Below, in pieces: positions 16,411 to 27,600 of a stretch of 64,000 nt of DNA (positions are counted from its first letter, which is position 1; every line of letters starts with the position of its first letter). Source of the stretch: Sphingobacterium sp. HMA12 (lineage in GTDB: Bacteria; Bacteroidota; Bacteroidia; Sphingobacteriales; Sphingobacteriaceae); NCBI RefSeq assembly GCF_002933815.1, contig NZ_BEYR01000007.1, positions 62,001 through 126,000 of the forward strand. Reading direction: 5' to 3'. Both the position numbers and the translations under genes were made by a program. Under the pieces are notes generated by a model. It made no database searches and was not told where the DNA came from. It saw only the letters and a program-made list of their open reading frames with translations.

Positions 16411-18138
16411 ATGAACAAAAGCCAATTGACATTTTGCGCACTGGCCTTCCTGGCCTGTACGGCTTGTAGTAAACAGGGATTTTTAGATCAGACGCAATCA
16501 TCAGATCTGAATGAAGAGGTCGTCTTTTCGGATAGTACATATACCATTAACTTCCTGTCTGGAATATATGGTGATATTGGGTTTGCGACTTGGCCCAAGC
16601 GCTTTGGTGGGGGCGGGCTTGATGCCAGCACAGACGAAGCGGAAGGCGCTGGACTGGGCAGCATCAATACCTTTATCCAGTTTGCTACCGGTACCGTCAA
16701 CTCCAATATTATCACCAATGATGCATGGGCAAAACCCTATACCAATATTCGTAGGGCAAATATTATGCTTAAAAACCTGCATAGGGCACGCTTTGGTACG
16801 GCTATTAAGGTGCGGGTAAAAGCCGAAACCCGGTTTTTAAGGGCCTATTATTACTTTATCTTATTGGAACATTATGGTGGTGTGCCACTGATGGGAGATA
16901 GTGTATACGCAGCGAGTGATGTGATCCCGGCCAAGCGTAATACCTTCGATGAATGTGTGAGCTATATCGCGGCTGAATGCGATGCCGCAGCGCAGGATCT
17001 CCCATGGGAACATGCGGGTGAAGACTATGGACGCATCAATAAAGCAGCCTGTTATGGGTTGAAATCTCGCTTACTGCTTTATGCTGCGAGTCCGCTGTTC
17101 AATGGTAGCCCAGTGACAACAGAGGAGGCGTTGAAGGATGTCGTTGCCTATCCCGTCGTGGATGAAACACGCTGGCAGCGGGCCGAAGCGGCAGCAGCGC
17201 AGGTCATTGAATCGGGACATTATAGTTTGTATGTCAACAATGATCCCGAACCTGGATTTGGCTTCTATCAGCTGTTTCAACAGCGTAAAAATTCAGAATA
17301 TATCCTCGCCAAAATGCAAGATTCCAACCGGGATCTTGAAGGGATCTGGAACCCTCCAACTTTTGGGGTAAGCAATCCGGGAGCTTATCCTTATCTGGAA
17401 ACGGTGGATGCTTTTGGGATGCGGAATGGTTTGCCTATTAACGATCCCAATGCTGGATACGACCCGAAAACCCCTTATAAAAACCGGGATCCCCGCTTGG
17501 CAAATACCGTAACCCGGGATCAGTCTTTGGTCTTCCACCGGGATGGATTGGCCCGGAGACCAGTCAATATCTATATCGATAAGACCAATCCAAATAACGT
17601 GACTTCGGGACAGGATGCTATCTACCGGGGCACGCCTACAGGATATTATACCTATAAAATGGTCAATAGGGATGTAGCGGCGGATTGGTTTAATACCTAT
17701 ACGCCACGCTGTCTGCCAATCATCCGATATGCCGAAATCTTGTTGAACTATGCTGAAGCACGCAACGAATCGCTTGGGATCCCGGATCAGAAGGTCTATG
17801 CGGCGGTGGAGGCAATCCGAGAAAGGGCAGGATTGGATCCTTTTGTATTGCCTACTGGCCTAAACAAACAAGCTATGCGCGAGATTATCCGGAATGAGCG
17901 ACAAAAAGAACTGGCCTTTGAAGGACACCGTTTTTTTGATGTACGCCGTTGGAAGCTGGCTGAATCATTGGAAAATAAACAGCTGCATGGCACCGAACCT
18001 GTCCGTACAGCATCGGGGACAAGCTATAATACCATCAACGTACGAAAACGTGTCTTTGACAAACGTATGTATCTCTGGCCTATCCCGCAATCTGAAGTAG
18101 CTAAGTCCTTAGACTTGATTCAAAATCCAGGTTATTAA
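16411..18138 (+). CDS. SusD/RagB-family glycan-binding lipoprotein
   Basis: 575 residues, signal peptide with lipobox LACTACSKQ. SusD features: RADE-type N-terminal region replaced by the RagB-like TYTINFLSGIYGDI, the TPR-like FLRAYYYFILLEHYGGVPLMGD block, NYAEARNE near residue 450 and the C-terminal REIIRNERQKELAFEGHRFFDVRRWK signature split by short gaps. SusD proteins sit on the outer surface as lids over SusC transporters and bind the target glycan. Here SusD precedes its partner genes, the reverse of the classical SusC-SusD order. It is related to the second SusD at 22742. Confidence 0.95.
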   Translation: MNKSQLTFCALAFLACTACSKQGFLDQTQSSDLNEEVVFSDSTYTINFLSGIYGDIGFATWPKRFGGGGLDASTDEAEGAGLGSINTFIQFATGTVNSNIITNDAWAKPYTNIRRANIMLKNLHRARFGTAIKVRVKAETRFLRAYYYFILLEHYGGVPLMGDSVYAASDVIPAKRNTFDECVSYIAAECDAAAQDLPWEHAGEDYGRINKAACYGLKSRLLLYAASPLFNGSPVTTEEALKDVVAYPVVDETRWQRAEAAAAQVIESGHYSLYVNNDPEPGFGFYQLFQQRKNSEYILAKMQDSNRDLEGIWNPPTFGVSNPGAYPYLETVDAFGMRNGLPINDPNAGYDPKTPYKNRDPRLANTVTRDQSLVFHRDGLARRPVNIYIDKTNPNNVTSGQDAIYRGTPTGYYTYKMVNRDVAADWFNTYTPRCLPIIRYAEILLNYAEARNESLGIPDQKVYAAVEAIRERAGLDPFVLPTGLNKQAMREIIRNERQKELAFEGHRFFDVRRWKLAESLENKQLHGTEPVRTASGTSYNTINVRKRVFDKRMYLWPIPQSEVAKSLDLIQNPGY

Positions 18139-18152
18139 AAAAAATTAAACGG

Positions 18153-18605
18153 ATGAAAATATATAAGATACTTTCATGGCCCTTGATGCTGATCCTATGT
18201 TGGGGAATAAACTCCTGTAAGGATGAGCTGGGCAATATCCCCACTGAGGAGGCGGAAAAAGATATTACTGGAAACTGGAAAGTAACACAGCTGACCCGAA
18301 ATGGTGAAAACCTGAGTAAGCGTTTGAAATTGGACAATTTTAAGATCGATTTCAATGCAGACGGAACCTATACCATAGCTGATGATCTTCCTTTTGTGGT
18401 CAGCGGTTCGGGAAGGTACCGTCTGGATGATCCACAATATCCCTTTAGCGTAGTGCTCAACCCTGCAGGAGGGAAGGAAGAGGTGGTCCTCAAATTCCAA
18501 TTCCCTGTGGTCAATGGCAAACGCCAGCTCAGTTTAGTCATGAGCCTTGGTTGCAGCAGCAATACCTATCAATATGATTGTGAACGTTTAAACGGGGGAA
18601 TATGA
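18153..18605 (+). CDS. DUF5004 lipoprotein
   Basis: 150 residues with lipobox (GINSCKDE). The ITGNWKVTQLTRNGENLS start and DFNADGTYTIADDLPFVVSG segment fit DUF5004, a lipocalin-like small beta-barrel family found in Bacteroidota glycan-uptake operons. Exposure on the cell surface and glycan binding are plausible but unproven. The stop codon overlaps the following DUF4961 start by four bases (ATGA), so the two are co-translated. The same pair recurs beside SusC/SusD genes in other Bacteroidota. Confidence 0.8.
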   Translation: MKIYKILSWPLMLILCWGINSCKDELGNIPTEEAEKDITGNWKVTQLTRNGENLSKRLKLDNFKIDFNADGTYTIADDLPFVVSGSGRYRLDDPQYPFSVVLNPAGGKEEVVLKFQFPVVNGKRQLSLVMSLGCSSNTYQYDCERLNGGI

Positions 18606-19591
18606 AAAAGAACACACATTATTCGACATATATCTACTGGGCAATGGGCCTCTTCTTGGCTATATTCTTAGCCCAATGTGGCCTTAAAGCCATCTCAGTA
18701 GTGGTGCCAAAATCTGCAAAGGCAAATCAGCGGGTAACTTTTACAATGCATTGCGGAGCCGAGCCCCGTATCCAGGGTGGAGGTAGTTATAGCACGCAGC
18801 TGGTCGCGGGGATCATGGTGCCCAAGGGGTGGAATGCACGCAAAAACCTGACGATGTCCTTTACCAGTCCAAAAGGAAATGGTACCATGCGTATTATTCC
18901 GGACAGCGAACTCGAACCTGTATCAGGACTGAGCTGGCATCAGGCCGCCAAGAAAATGTTCGGTATAGGTCCCAATCTGGTGGATGATATGGAATGGATT
19001 GTTTTTAGGAGTACGCAGGCCTATTCCTTTGTTAATAACGAAGATATCGATTTTACGGTGAAGGCGGAATGTAACGTTGGAACCGAAAATATGTTGCTGT
19101 CTTTGGGATTCTATATCGGTTCTTCCATCGAAAATCTGCGCCCGGAGGATACCGATTATAAGAAGTTTACGTTCTCAAATGCTTTTGAAGTAACTGATGG
19201 TGAGGGCGATCTTATCGATTTCATCAATCCACAGCTGGGTACTGTACAACCGGTCAAAAGTCTGGACAATGATATCATTACCTTGACTTTTGATGGCGGG
19301 GTTACCAATACGGTATTGGATCAGGAGACGGCCATATATCTCCATGTTAAGGCGATGGACGAATCAGGAAAGCTGATTGCCGAAATCAAGAAACAGACAG
19401 CGGATACCAAATTGACGGACATCGGTGGTAAGAAATACCGCATTGATATCTGGCCACGTGGATTTTTTAAACTCGACAAAGATGTGCACATCGCCCGGTT
19501 GGAATACTTCTATTCGGACGTTACGGGAACTAAAAGTGTAGGCTATGGTAATACGGATGAGCCTTTTAAATATACCTTCCGCTGTGAGTGA
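18602..19591 (+). CDS. DUF4961 surface protein, probable accessory glycan-binding lipoprotein
   Basis: 329 residues. The leader ends FLAIFLAQCGLK, giving a likely lipid-modified cysteine near residue 26. The rest is beta-rich with TRAP-like tandem immunoglobulin-like segments (VVVPKSAKANQRVTFTM; then ITLTFDGGVTN), as in the DUF4961 family. Members occur next to DUF5004 and SusC genes and probably act as surface glycan-binding components. This is inference from context. Translation is coupled to the DUF5004 gene and it precedes the first SusC by 26 nt. Confidence 0.75.
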   Translation: MKKNTHYSTYIYWAMGLFLAIFLAQCGLKAISVVVPKSAKANQRVTFTMHCGAEPRIQGGGSYSTQLVAGIMVPKGWNARKNLTMSFTSPKGNGTMRIIPDSELEPVSGLSWHQAAKKMFGIGPNLVDDMEWIVFRSTQAYSFVNNEDIDFTVKAECNVGTENMLLSLGFYIGSSIENLRPEDTDYKKFTFSNAFEVTDGEGDLIDFINPQLGTVQPVKSLDNDIITLTFDGGVTNTVLDQETAIYLHVKAMDESGKLIAEIKKQTADTKLTDIGGKKYRIDIWPRGFFKLDKDVHIARLEYFYSDVTGTKSVGYGNTDEPFKYTFRCE

Positions 19592-19617
19592 TTGATAACC
19601 TAATAAACGAAAGACAA

Positions 19618-22600
19618 ATGTTTAATCATTATATAAAATTAAGTGTTGTCGGTGTGCTGTTGGTTATTGCCGACAAGCAGACCGTACAGGCCAGCTGGTA
19701 TCCACGACTCCGCGAGATTGTCTCAGGCTATGCGGACGGGGTGATCGGAAAATTTCCGAAAATTCTGGATGAATATGGTAAGCCAATCTCGGGTGCCAAA
19801 GTCTTTGATGCCGAGCGGCAGCTTATAGGCGAGACCGATGAAAATGGAGATTTCTCTTTGACAGGTGGTATTATACATGAAGCCCTGTGGGTAGAATATC
19901 CAGGATATTATCGAAAGATGATAAAAGGAGATTCCGAAAAATCGGTGTCTCTGGTGCCAGCTGTACTTCAGCGCGCAGACTCTTTGTATATAAGCTATGA
20001 CAAAAAGAAAAGTTCGGAGCTATTGGGAGCTGTTTCGGTAGTCTATAACAGTCAGATCAAAGATGTGCCAACTCCTTTGTATTTAAATGCACTCACAGGC
20101 CGCATACCTGGTCTGTTTACGCAAGAAGTCAGCGGATTTAGGTCACCGAGCATGACAGCAATCACGGCTAATGATCTGGCGGGATCTCTTCCTTCGGATG
20201 CCGTGAAATATCGTTCCAGCATCGGTGACAATACTGAAATTGGCTTCAGCTTGAGAGGACAGAGTCCGATAACTTTAATCGACGGTGTGCAGCGAGATAT
20301 CTATTCCATAGATCCCGAAAACATCGAATCGGTGACCGTTCTCAAAGATGCACTGTCGAGCATTTTATTGGGACAACGTAGTTCCAGAGGGATATTGCAG
20401 GTAACGACGAAAAAAGGACAGGCAGGACCACCAAGGATCAGCTTTACAGCACAAACAGGAATCCAGCAATCGCTTAAAATGCCACAGCCATTGAACGCCT
20501 ATCAGTATGCCTATCTCTATAACGAAGCATTGCTCAATGCAGGGCGGCAACCCGTGTATAGTTCGGACGATTTTAAGGCCTTTAGAGATGGAACCAATTC
20601 CTTGTTCTTCCCGGATGTCAACTGGTACGATGCCGTCGTACGGGACAATAACCCGATCACCAAATATAACCTGGGTGTGAAGGGCGGAATCAAAAATGCA
20701 CGTTATGCCCTTTCGCTAAGCTACCTGAACCAATATGGTCTATTTAAATCGGATGATAAGTTTGACTATGAGACCAATCTACAGAATAAACGTTATCTCA
20801 TCAATAGTGCCATTGATGTGGATGTGACCGATGACTTAACGATTGGTCTACAGTTTTTTGGAAAAATACAGGATGGCAGACAGCCGGGGGCAAAAACAGG
20901 AACGATCTTATCGACTTTGTACAATACACCGAACAACGCGTATCCAATTTTTAATCCCGACCAATCTTATGGTGGTTCCTCCGTGTATCGGAGCAATTTG
21001 TACCAGCTTACTACGGGATCGGGTTATCTGTTGGACAATACGAGGGACCTGCTGGCTAATCTGGATTTTAATTACAAGCTTGACAAATTTGTTCCTGGAC
21101 TGTACGCAAAGGGTAAGCTAAATGTTTCATCAACCTCGTCGAGTCTCATTGACCGCAATCGCCAACAGCCGGTGTATGACTTAAGCTATAACGAGCAAAA
21201 AGAGCTCGTGTATGTACGGTATGGAACGATAGCGGACCAGCCTAATTCATTTGCGACCACGTCGACAGCAAATTTTTTCTATTTCCAGGGGGCACTGGGG
21301 TATGATAAACAAGTGAGTGAGAAACATCGTGTCGGAGCCAAACTGTTTATGGATAGGCAAACGGCCAATTATCAGTTTGACTTACCTGCGATCTACACCA
21401 ACTTTGCGGCGACAGCAAACTATGCCTATCAGGATAAGTACTTTGCTGAAGTAGCCTTAAACTATTCAGGATTCAATCGTTTTATGCCGGGAAACCAATA
21501 TGGCTTGTTTTATGGTTTTGGGTTGGGCTGGGATATGATGCAGGAAGACTTTCTGAAGGAAAAAGCGGATTGGCTTTCTCAACTGAAATGGAGCGCTACA
21601 TTTGGGCGGACGGGAAATACCAACGAAGCCGCCCTAGGTTATTACAGCTGGCGAGCTTCTTATGGACAAGACGGAGCGAACGGCTATGATTTCGGCTCAG
21701 AATATGCTTACACCAATAGCTTGATCGAAAAAGGGCTTGCCAACATTGAAGGAACCTGGGAAAAGGGAAATAAATTTAACATCGGTTTGGATGCTGCATT
21801 CTGGCATTCGACACTGAAATTGACAGCCGACTATTTTAGAGATACTTATTTTGACCTATTGCAACAGCGCGGATCGACCATTGACTTGATCGGTATTGGA
21901 TATCCGAATGAAAATATTGGTAAAAACCGGTATGAAGGGCAGGAAATCAGTTTGACCTATCAAAATAATTTCGGTGAGTTTAACTATTTCATTACCGCTA
22001 ATGCCTCACGGATGAAGACCCAAGTGCTGTATATGAACGAGGTCTTTCAGCAATATAATTGGAACAGGCGCACGGGGATGCCCGTAGGCCAGACATTTGG
22101 TTACCGTGCGGATGGGCTAATCCAGACGCAGGAAGAAGCCGATAATGCACCTTTGTTATCGGGAAATAAGGTGTATCCTGGTGATGTCAAACTGGTGGAC
22201 CTGAATGGAGACGGTATCATCAACCAGTACGATCAAACGGCCATTGGCAATACAAAACCACTCGTATATTTTGGCACTACCTTAGGATTCAATGTCGCAG
22301 GCTTTGATTTCAGTGTATTGCTTCAGGGGGTATTAAACCGTAGTTACCAACAAACGGATTATTCCTTTGGGAATACTGGCGACGGACAGGGATTTGATTA
22401 TATGCTGGGACGTTGGACACCGGAGACCGGTACTGCTGCATCCTATCCAAGGCTGACGCTGGGACCCGATCCGACCAATACACAAAATATTTCGAGCTAC
22501 TGGACCCGCTCGGGGGAATATCTTAGGGTAAGGAACCTGGATGTCGGCTATACACTGCCCTTCAATTGGACACAGCGAGCGAAGCTATCCTCGGTACGCA

Positions 22601-22725
22601 TCTTTGCAAACGCACAAAACCTGTTCACTTTTACCCCCTATGGACGTTTGGATCCTGAAATATCATCTGGTACAGCTTATCCAGCACAGCGGATCATAAG
22701 CTTTGGTGTAAACGTGAAATTATAA
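19618..22725 (+). CDS. SusC/RagA-family TonB-dependent transporter, divergent
   Basis: 1035 residues from the ATG at 19618; an in-frame GTG at 19588 overlaps the previous gene. A hydrophobic leader is followed by a carboxypeptidase-regulatory-like beta-sandwich (PISGAKVFDAERQLIGETD), a plug domain (FSLRGQSPITLIDGVQRD, then ESVTVLKDALSSILLGQRSS) and a 22-strand barrel ending FGVNVKL. The usual VVVGYG-type motif that precedes the SusC plug is missing. In its place is DSLYISYDKKKSSELLGAV, so either the TonB box has diverged or energy coupling differs. It should import oligosaccharides released by surface enzymes. It lies 16 nt upstream of the second SusD, which is probably its direct partner. 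Confidence 0.92.
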   Translation: MFNHYIKLSVVGVLLVIADKQTVQASWYPRLREIVSGYADGVIGKFPKILDEYGKPISGAKVFDAERQLIGETDENGDFSLTGGIIHEALWVEYPGYYRKMIKGDSEKSVSLVPAVLQRADSLYISYDKKKSSELLGAVSVVYNSQIKDVPTPLYLNALTGRIPGLFTQEVSGFRSPSMTAITANDLAGSLPSDAVKYRSSIGDNTEIGFSLRGQSPITLIDGVQRDIYSIDPENIESVTVLKDALSSILLGQRSSRGILQVTTKKGQAGPPRISFTAQTGIQQSLKMPQPLNAYQYAYLYNEALLNAGRQPVYSSDDFKAFRDGTNSLFFPDVNWYDAVVRDNNPITKYNLGVKGGIKNARYALSLSYLNQYGLFKSDDKFDYETNLQNKRYLINSAIDVDVTDDLTIGLQFFGKIQDGRQPGAKTGTILSTLYNTPNNAYPIFNPDQSYGGSSVYRSNLYQLTTGSGYLLDNTRDLLANLDFNYKLDKFVPGLYAKGKLNVSSTSSSLIDRNRQQPVYDLSYNEQKELVYVRYGTIADQPNSFATTSTANFFYFQGALGYDKQVSEKHRVGAKLFMDRQTANYQFDLPAIYTNFAATANYAYQDKYFAEVALNYSGFNRFMPGNQYGLFYGFGLGWDMMQEDFLKEKADWLSQLKWSATFGRTGNTNEAALGYYSWRASYGQDGANGYDFGSEYAYTNSLIEKGLANIEGTWEKGNKFNIGLDAAFWHSTLKLTADYFRDTYFDLLQQRGSTIDLIGIGYPNENIGKNRYEGQEISLTYQNNFGEFNYFITANASRMKTQVLYMNEVFQQYNWNRRTGMPVGQTFGYRADGLIQTQEEADNAPLLSGNKVYPGDVKLVDLNGDGIINQYDQTAIGNTKPLVYFGTTLGFNVAGFDFSVLLQGVLNRSYQQTDYSFGNTGDGQGFDYMLGRWTPETGTAASYPRLTLGPDPTNTQNISSYWTRSGEYLRVRNLDVGYTLPFNWTQRAKLSSVRIFANAQNLFTFTPYGRLDPEISSGTAYPAQRIISFGVNVKL

Positions 22726-22741
22726 ACCTTAGAAATCGACA

Positions 22742-24556
22742 ATGATGAAATATTCCTATTCAAACCACATACATGCTGAGGAGCAAGAAGTATCATGCAG
22801 ATCGTCTGAAATGAAACTTGTGTCCAAAGTGGACCGGGGCTTCCGGATAGCCTTTAAATTACAAATCATTCGTGTGACGTATGATCAGCTAAAATGGATG
22901 CTCGTAGTCGGAGTTGCGATCGGGATCTTCTCCTGTAAAAGCGACCTAGAGGAAGAGCCTATCGAGCTGCAGACACTGGACCAGGTGTTTGACCGACGGG
23001 ATTCGGCCGGTGTAAATGCAAACCGGTTTCTGACCGATTGCTACCGTTATCTGCCCAGCCTAGGGAATCGGGTCGGTGGAGATTTCCTGGACGCAGCCAC
23101 GGATGATGCTGTTTCCTCCAATCCGACCAACACATCGGTACAGCAGTTGGCAACAGGTTCTTATACTTCGGATAATTATCAGGACAACCTTTGGGCATCT
23201 TGGTATCAGGGGATTCGAAAGACCAGCATTTTTATTCAAAATATCGATCGTGTACCGGTAAAGGGACAACTCGAAAATGGTACGCCCATGCCGCGGGTAT
23301 GGAAAGCAGAAGCAAAATTTATGCGTGCAATATTTTATTTTGAATTGGTCAAACGGTATGGCGGAGTGCCGCTGATGGGTGATAAGGTATACCAGCTGAC
23401 CGATGATATTGAGTTGCCGCGGGCAAGTTTCGAAGAATGTGTCAACTATATCGTAGGAGAATGTGATGCAATAAAAGATAGCCTACGTGTAGATCCATTT
23501 AATCTTGCTTTTTATGGAAGGCCGACCAAGGCGGCTGCCATGGCATTAAAATCCCGGGTGCTCCTGTATGCTGCGAGTCCATTGTTCAATGGTGGAAATA
23601 TCGATGGGCAGAATGATCTCTCCGGGTATACCGCATTTTCAGCTGCGCGGTGGCAGTTGGCGGAGAATGCGGCCAAAGATCTGATGGACCTAAATATCTT
23701 CAAGCTTGAACCTCTGTTTAAAGATGTCTTTATCACACGCAACAATGAACGGATCTTTGGGAAGCAAGGCGGAAATAATACCAGTTTTGAAAACAACAAT
23801 GGTCCTGTGGGCTATGCCAATGGGGTGAATAATGGCCGAACTAGTCCCACCCAAGAACTTGTAGATGCCTTTGGGATGAGCAACGGACTGAAAATTACGG
23901 ACGAAAATTCAGGCTATGATCCAAATGATCCTTATGCTGGACGGGAAAGCCGCTTCTACGCAACTGTTTTTTATAATGGGGCACCTTGGTTAAATCGGGC
24001 TGTACAGACCTTTGAGGGTGGATCCGATAAACCGGGCGGATCCAAGCAGCAAACAAAAACGGGCTATTACCTCCGTAAGTTTATGGGGAATTTTGAATCC
24101 CTTGCAAACTATAGTAATGTAAACCACGACTTTATCCTGTTCCGTTATGCTGAAATATTGTTGAATTATGCTGAAGCACGAAATGAACGTCTGGACAGAC
24201 CTGATGTCAATGTCTATCGTGCTGTTGAACAAATACGACAACGGGCAGGACTGACTCCCTATCAGCTTCCCAATGGATTGACCAAAGCAGAAATGCGGGA
24301 GCTGATCTACCTCGAACGGAGAAAGGAACTGGCCTTTGAGGAGCATCGCTTTTACGATGTGCGAAGGTGGAAAATAGCCGAAGAGGAATTTAATAAGGAG
24401 CTTCACGCCACAGTCATTTATCAAACGGGAACCGGGGCGATCAGGCACTTACTTCCTATTCTGAAAATGACATTTGATACGAAAATGTATTTGGCTCCTA
24501 TTCCGTTTTCGGAAGTGATCAAAAATCCAAAAATGGTACAGAATCCAGGCTGGTAA
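22742..24556 (+). CDS. SusD/RagB-family glycan-binding lipoprotein (second copy)
   Basis: 604 residues as drawn from ATGATG at 22742. The lipobox (GIFSCKSDLEEE, Cys65) is unusually far from this start, with about 50 charged residues before the hydrophobic segment. A later start, such as the ATG at 22811 or the GTG at 22874, may be the true one. The body is SusD: NRFLTDCYRYLPSLGNRVGGDFLDAATDD, FYFELVKRYGGVPLMGD, NYAEARNERLDRP and the C-terminal LIYLERRKELAFEEHRFYD block. It is paralogous to the SusD at 16411. Position between two SusC genes leaves its partner open. Confidence 0.93.
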   Translation: MMKYSYSNHIHAEEQEVSCRSSEMKLVSKVDRGFRIAFKLQIIRVTYDQLKWMLVVGVAIGIFSCKSDLEEEPIELQTLDQVFDRRDSAGVNANRFLTDCYRYLPSLGNRVGGDFLDAATDDAVSSNPTNTSVQQLATGSYTSDNYQDNLWASWYQGIRKTSIFIQNIDRVPVKGQLENGTPMPRVWKAEAKFMRAIFYFELVKRYGGVPLMGDKVYQLTDDIELPRASFEECVNYIVGECDAIKDSLRVDPFNLAFYGRPTKAAAMALKSRVLLYAASPLFNGGNIDGQNDLSGYTAFSAARWQLAENAAKDLMDLNIFKLEPLFKDVFITRNNERIFGKQGGNNTSFENNNGPVGYANGVNNGRTSPTQELVDAFGMSNGLKITDENSGYDPNDPYAGRESRFYATVFYNGAPWLNRAVQTFEGGSDKPGGSKQQTKTGYYLRKFMGNFESLANYSNVNHDFILFRYAEILLNYAEARNERLDRPDVNVYRAVEQIRQRAGLTPYQLPNGLTKAEMRELIYLERRKELAFEEHRFYDVRRWKIAEEEFNKELHATVIYQTGTGAIRHLLPILKMTFDTKMYLAPIPFSEVIKNPKMVQNPGW

Positions 24557-24627
24557 TTGGCTTATTTACGTAAGCCGAAGCAGGCTGCGCGAATGGCTTT
24601 AATCATGAATAAATAAAATATAAACGG

Positions 24628-27600
24628 ATGAAAAAGAGCATATATCTGTTAACAATAATGGTTTTGACGCCATTTATACTATTGGCGCAATCCATTGTGA
24701 ATGGTATTGTCAAAAATAGTTCGGGTCCCTTGGTGGGTGTATCGGTACAGGAGAAAGGAGGGGGAGCAACACAAACAGATCAAAATGGACGATTTAAATT
24801 GACCTTACGTGGTACTAAGGCCTTGGTATTTACAAGTATAGGATATAATACCCAGCAACGAGACGTGAAGCAGGGTGATAATATCGAAGTGATCATGCAA
24901 TCAAGCAGCCAGGATATTGATGAGGTAGTGGTGGTGGGATTTGGTACGACTAAAAAGCTGACCAGCACGGGCGCTGTCAGTTCAATAAAGGGAGCAGATA
25001 TCCGTCAGGTCCCAACATCGAGCGTACAGAATGCATTGGCTGGAAGATTGCCGGGGTTTGTTTCGGTACAACGCTCCGGGCAACCTGGCAAGGATGCTTC
25101 GGATTTTTATATCCGCGGTGTCAGTTCATTGAATCCAGAAGGAAACCAGCCCTTGATTATTGTTGATGATATCGAATATACATATGAACAACTTTCGCAG
25201 ATCAACGTCAATGAAATCGAAAGTATTTCGATTTTAAAGGATGCATCGACGACGGCTGTTTTCGGTATCAAGGGGGCAAATGGTGTATTGGTTGTCAAAA
25301 CGCGGCGGGGCGAATCGGGAAGGCCAAAGATCAATGCGCGTGTCGAGTCGGGTATGCAGAGCCCGGTTACAAAATTGAAATTTTTGAATGCCTATGAAAG
25401 TGCGCTCTTATGGAATGAAGCGATAGCAAATACGGTGGGAGACAATTCCAATCAGCCTTTTAGTGAAACAGATTTGGCACATTTCCGTTCGGGGGACGAT
25501 CCTTATGGCCATCCCGATATTAATTGGTACGATCGGATCTTTAAACCATCGAGCCAACAGTACAATACAAATATTGATATTACTGGTGGCGGCGAAAGTA
25601 TTAAATATTTTGTATCAGGAGGGGCTTTCTCCCAAAATGGAAACCTTTACAATTTTGAGAATGAAGGTGACAAAGTTAATAATAACTATTATTACCGTCG
25701 TTTCAACTTGCGGTCGAATCTGGATGTACAAGCGACGAAGACGCTCAAATTACGATTGGATTTCCGGGCGAACTTCAATCGTATCAATTCACCGAGGGCG
25801 GGAAATATCGTTGGTGAGGTGTTCAATTTTAATAAGATAAGACCTTGGTCGGCACCATTTATCAACCCAGATGGTTCGTTCGCCTATGCCAGTGATACGC
25901 AGGAGTTGCTACCGACGATCAATGCGCGCCTGGCAGCATCCGGCTATAGCTTGGATCGACGTAACGATATCAATATTTTATTTGGCGGGACTCAGGAACT
26001 GAATGCTTGGTTGAAGGGGCTTTCATTTTCTACCCGTGTAGCCTATGCCAGCGTGGAGTCGAATGGTCGAGAGCAGGCCCGCGATGAGATACCTGTGTAT
26101 CGTTATGACCCGAGTTCGAACGGTTACCAGCTGAAAGGTGGGGCACCTTATGTGCTGGGCAATTATACGTTGCGGGCCTACCAGGGGGATTACAACAGTC
26201 GGGTGAATGTTCAGGCCAATTTCAATTATGCGCGAACTTTTGGGGATCATGGGGTGACAGCACTCCTGCTGTATAATCGGGAATCCTATAAAACAAAGGG
26301 GGATAAGAAAACCAACTGGATTCCACAGAATTTTGAAGGCTATACCTTTCGCGCAGGGTACAACTTTAAAGAGAAATTCTTATTGGATGCGACAGCAGCA
26401 TACAATGGCTCGGATCGTTTTCAGGCGGCACAACGTTATGGCCTTTTTCCGGCGGTGTCGGCAGGATACAATCTAGCAAAGGAATCGTTTTTCAAAGATG
26501 CATTTAACTTTGTAGAGTTATTTAAATTGCGGGCTTCCTATGGAATCGTGGGTTCTGACAAGGTCGCCGGTGACCGTTATCTTTACCAGCAGGTATACAA
26601 CGAGGGTGGAAGCTATTCTTTTGGTGAAACCCATCAGCCTTCACTTATTATCACGGAAGGAAATCTGGGAAATAATAATGTCACTTGGGAAAAACAGAAG
26701 TCATTTGATGTAGGACTCGATGTCAATCTATGGAAAAACAAGTTTTCCATGACCTTTGACTATTTCAATAACCTGCGGTACGATCAGCTCGTCACTTCAC
26801 AGTCGCTTTTCCAGCACATCGGTGTAGGGGTCTCACCATCAAATATTGCGAAAGTACGGAACAGGGGTGTGGAGTTGGAACTGAATGTAAACAACAATAT
26901 CGGTGCATTTAATTATAATATTAAAGGTGTATTGACGTATTTCAAAAATAAGATCTTGTTTCAGGATGAACCGGCACCAGCTTATCCTTGGTTGCGGCTG
27001 ACAGGGCAACAGATTAATCAGCCATTGGGTTATCTGTACGATGGTTTTTATACCGAAGAAAATATCGGTATAAGTCCAAAACCATCAGGAGGATATGAGG
27101 TGCGGCCTGGCGACCTGCGGTACAAAGACCTAAATAACGATGGTATAATTGATGACTATGATCGAACGGTGATCGGTAAACCCAATATTCCGAATACCAG
27201 TTTTGGGCTTACCCTGGGGGGAAGTTACAAAGGTTTTAGTTTTAATGTGCTGCTACAGGGAACCACTGGGTACAGTTTTAGCGTTCAGGGAAGCGGTATT
27301 GAGCCCTTCCAGAGCCAGTTTCAACCGATCCACCAAGAGCGCTGGACTGCGCAAACAGCCTCTACAGCTAAATTTCCACGCTTAACGACTAATCCGACAA
27401 CGATTAATAGCCCATCAACCTATATGTCTGATTTTTGGCTTATTGATGCAACCTATTTACGTTTGAAGACAGTTGAACTGGGCTACCAGTTGCCCAATAA
27501 ATGGTTGCCATTTAAGATGAACAATGCGCGCTTATATCTGAGCGGATATAATCTGCTGACTTGGACGAATTATTCCTTATATCAGCAGGATCCTGAGGTG

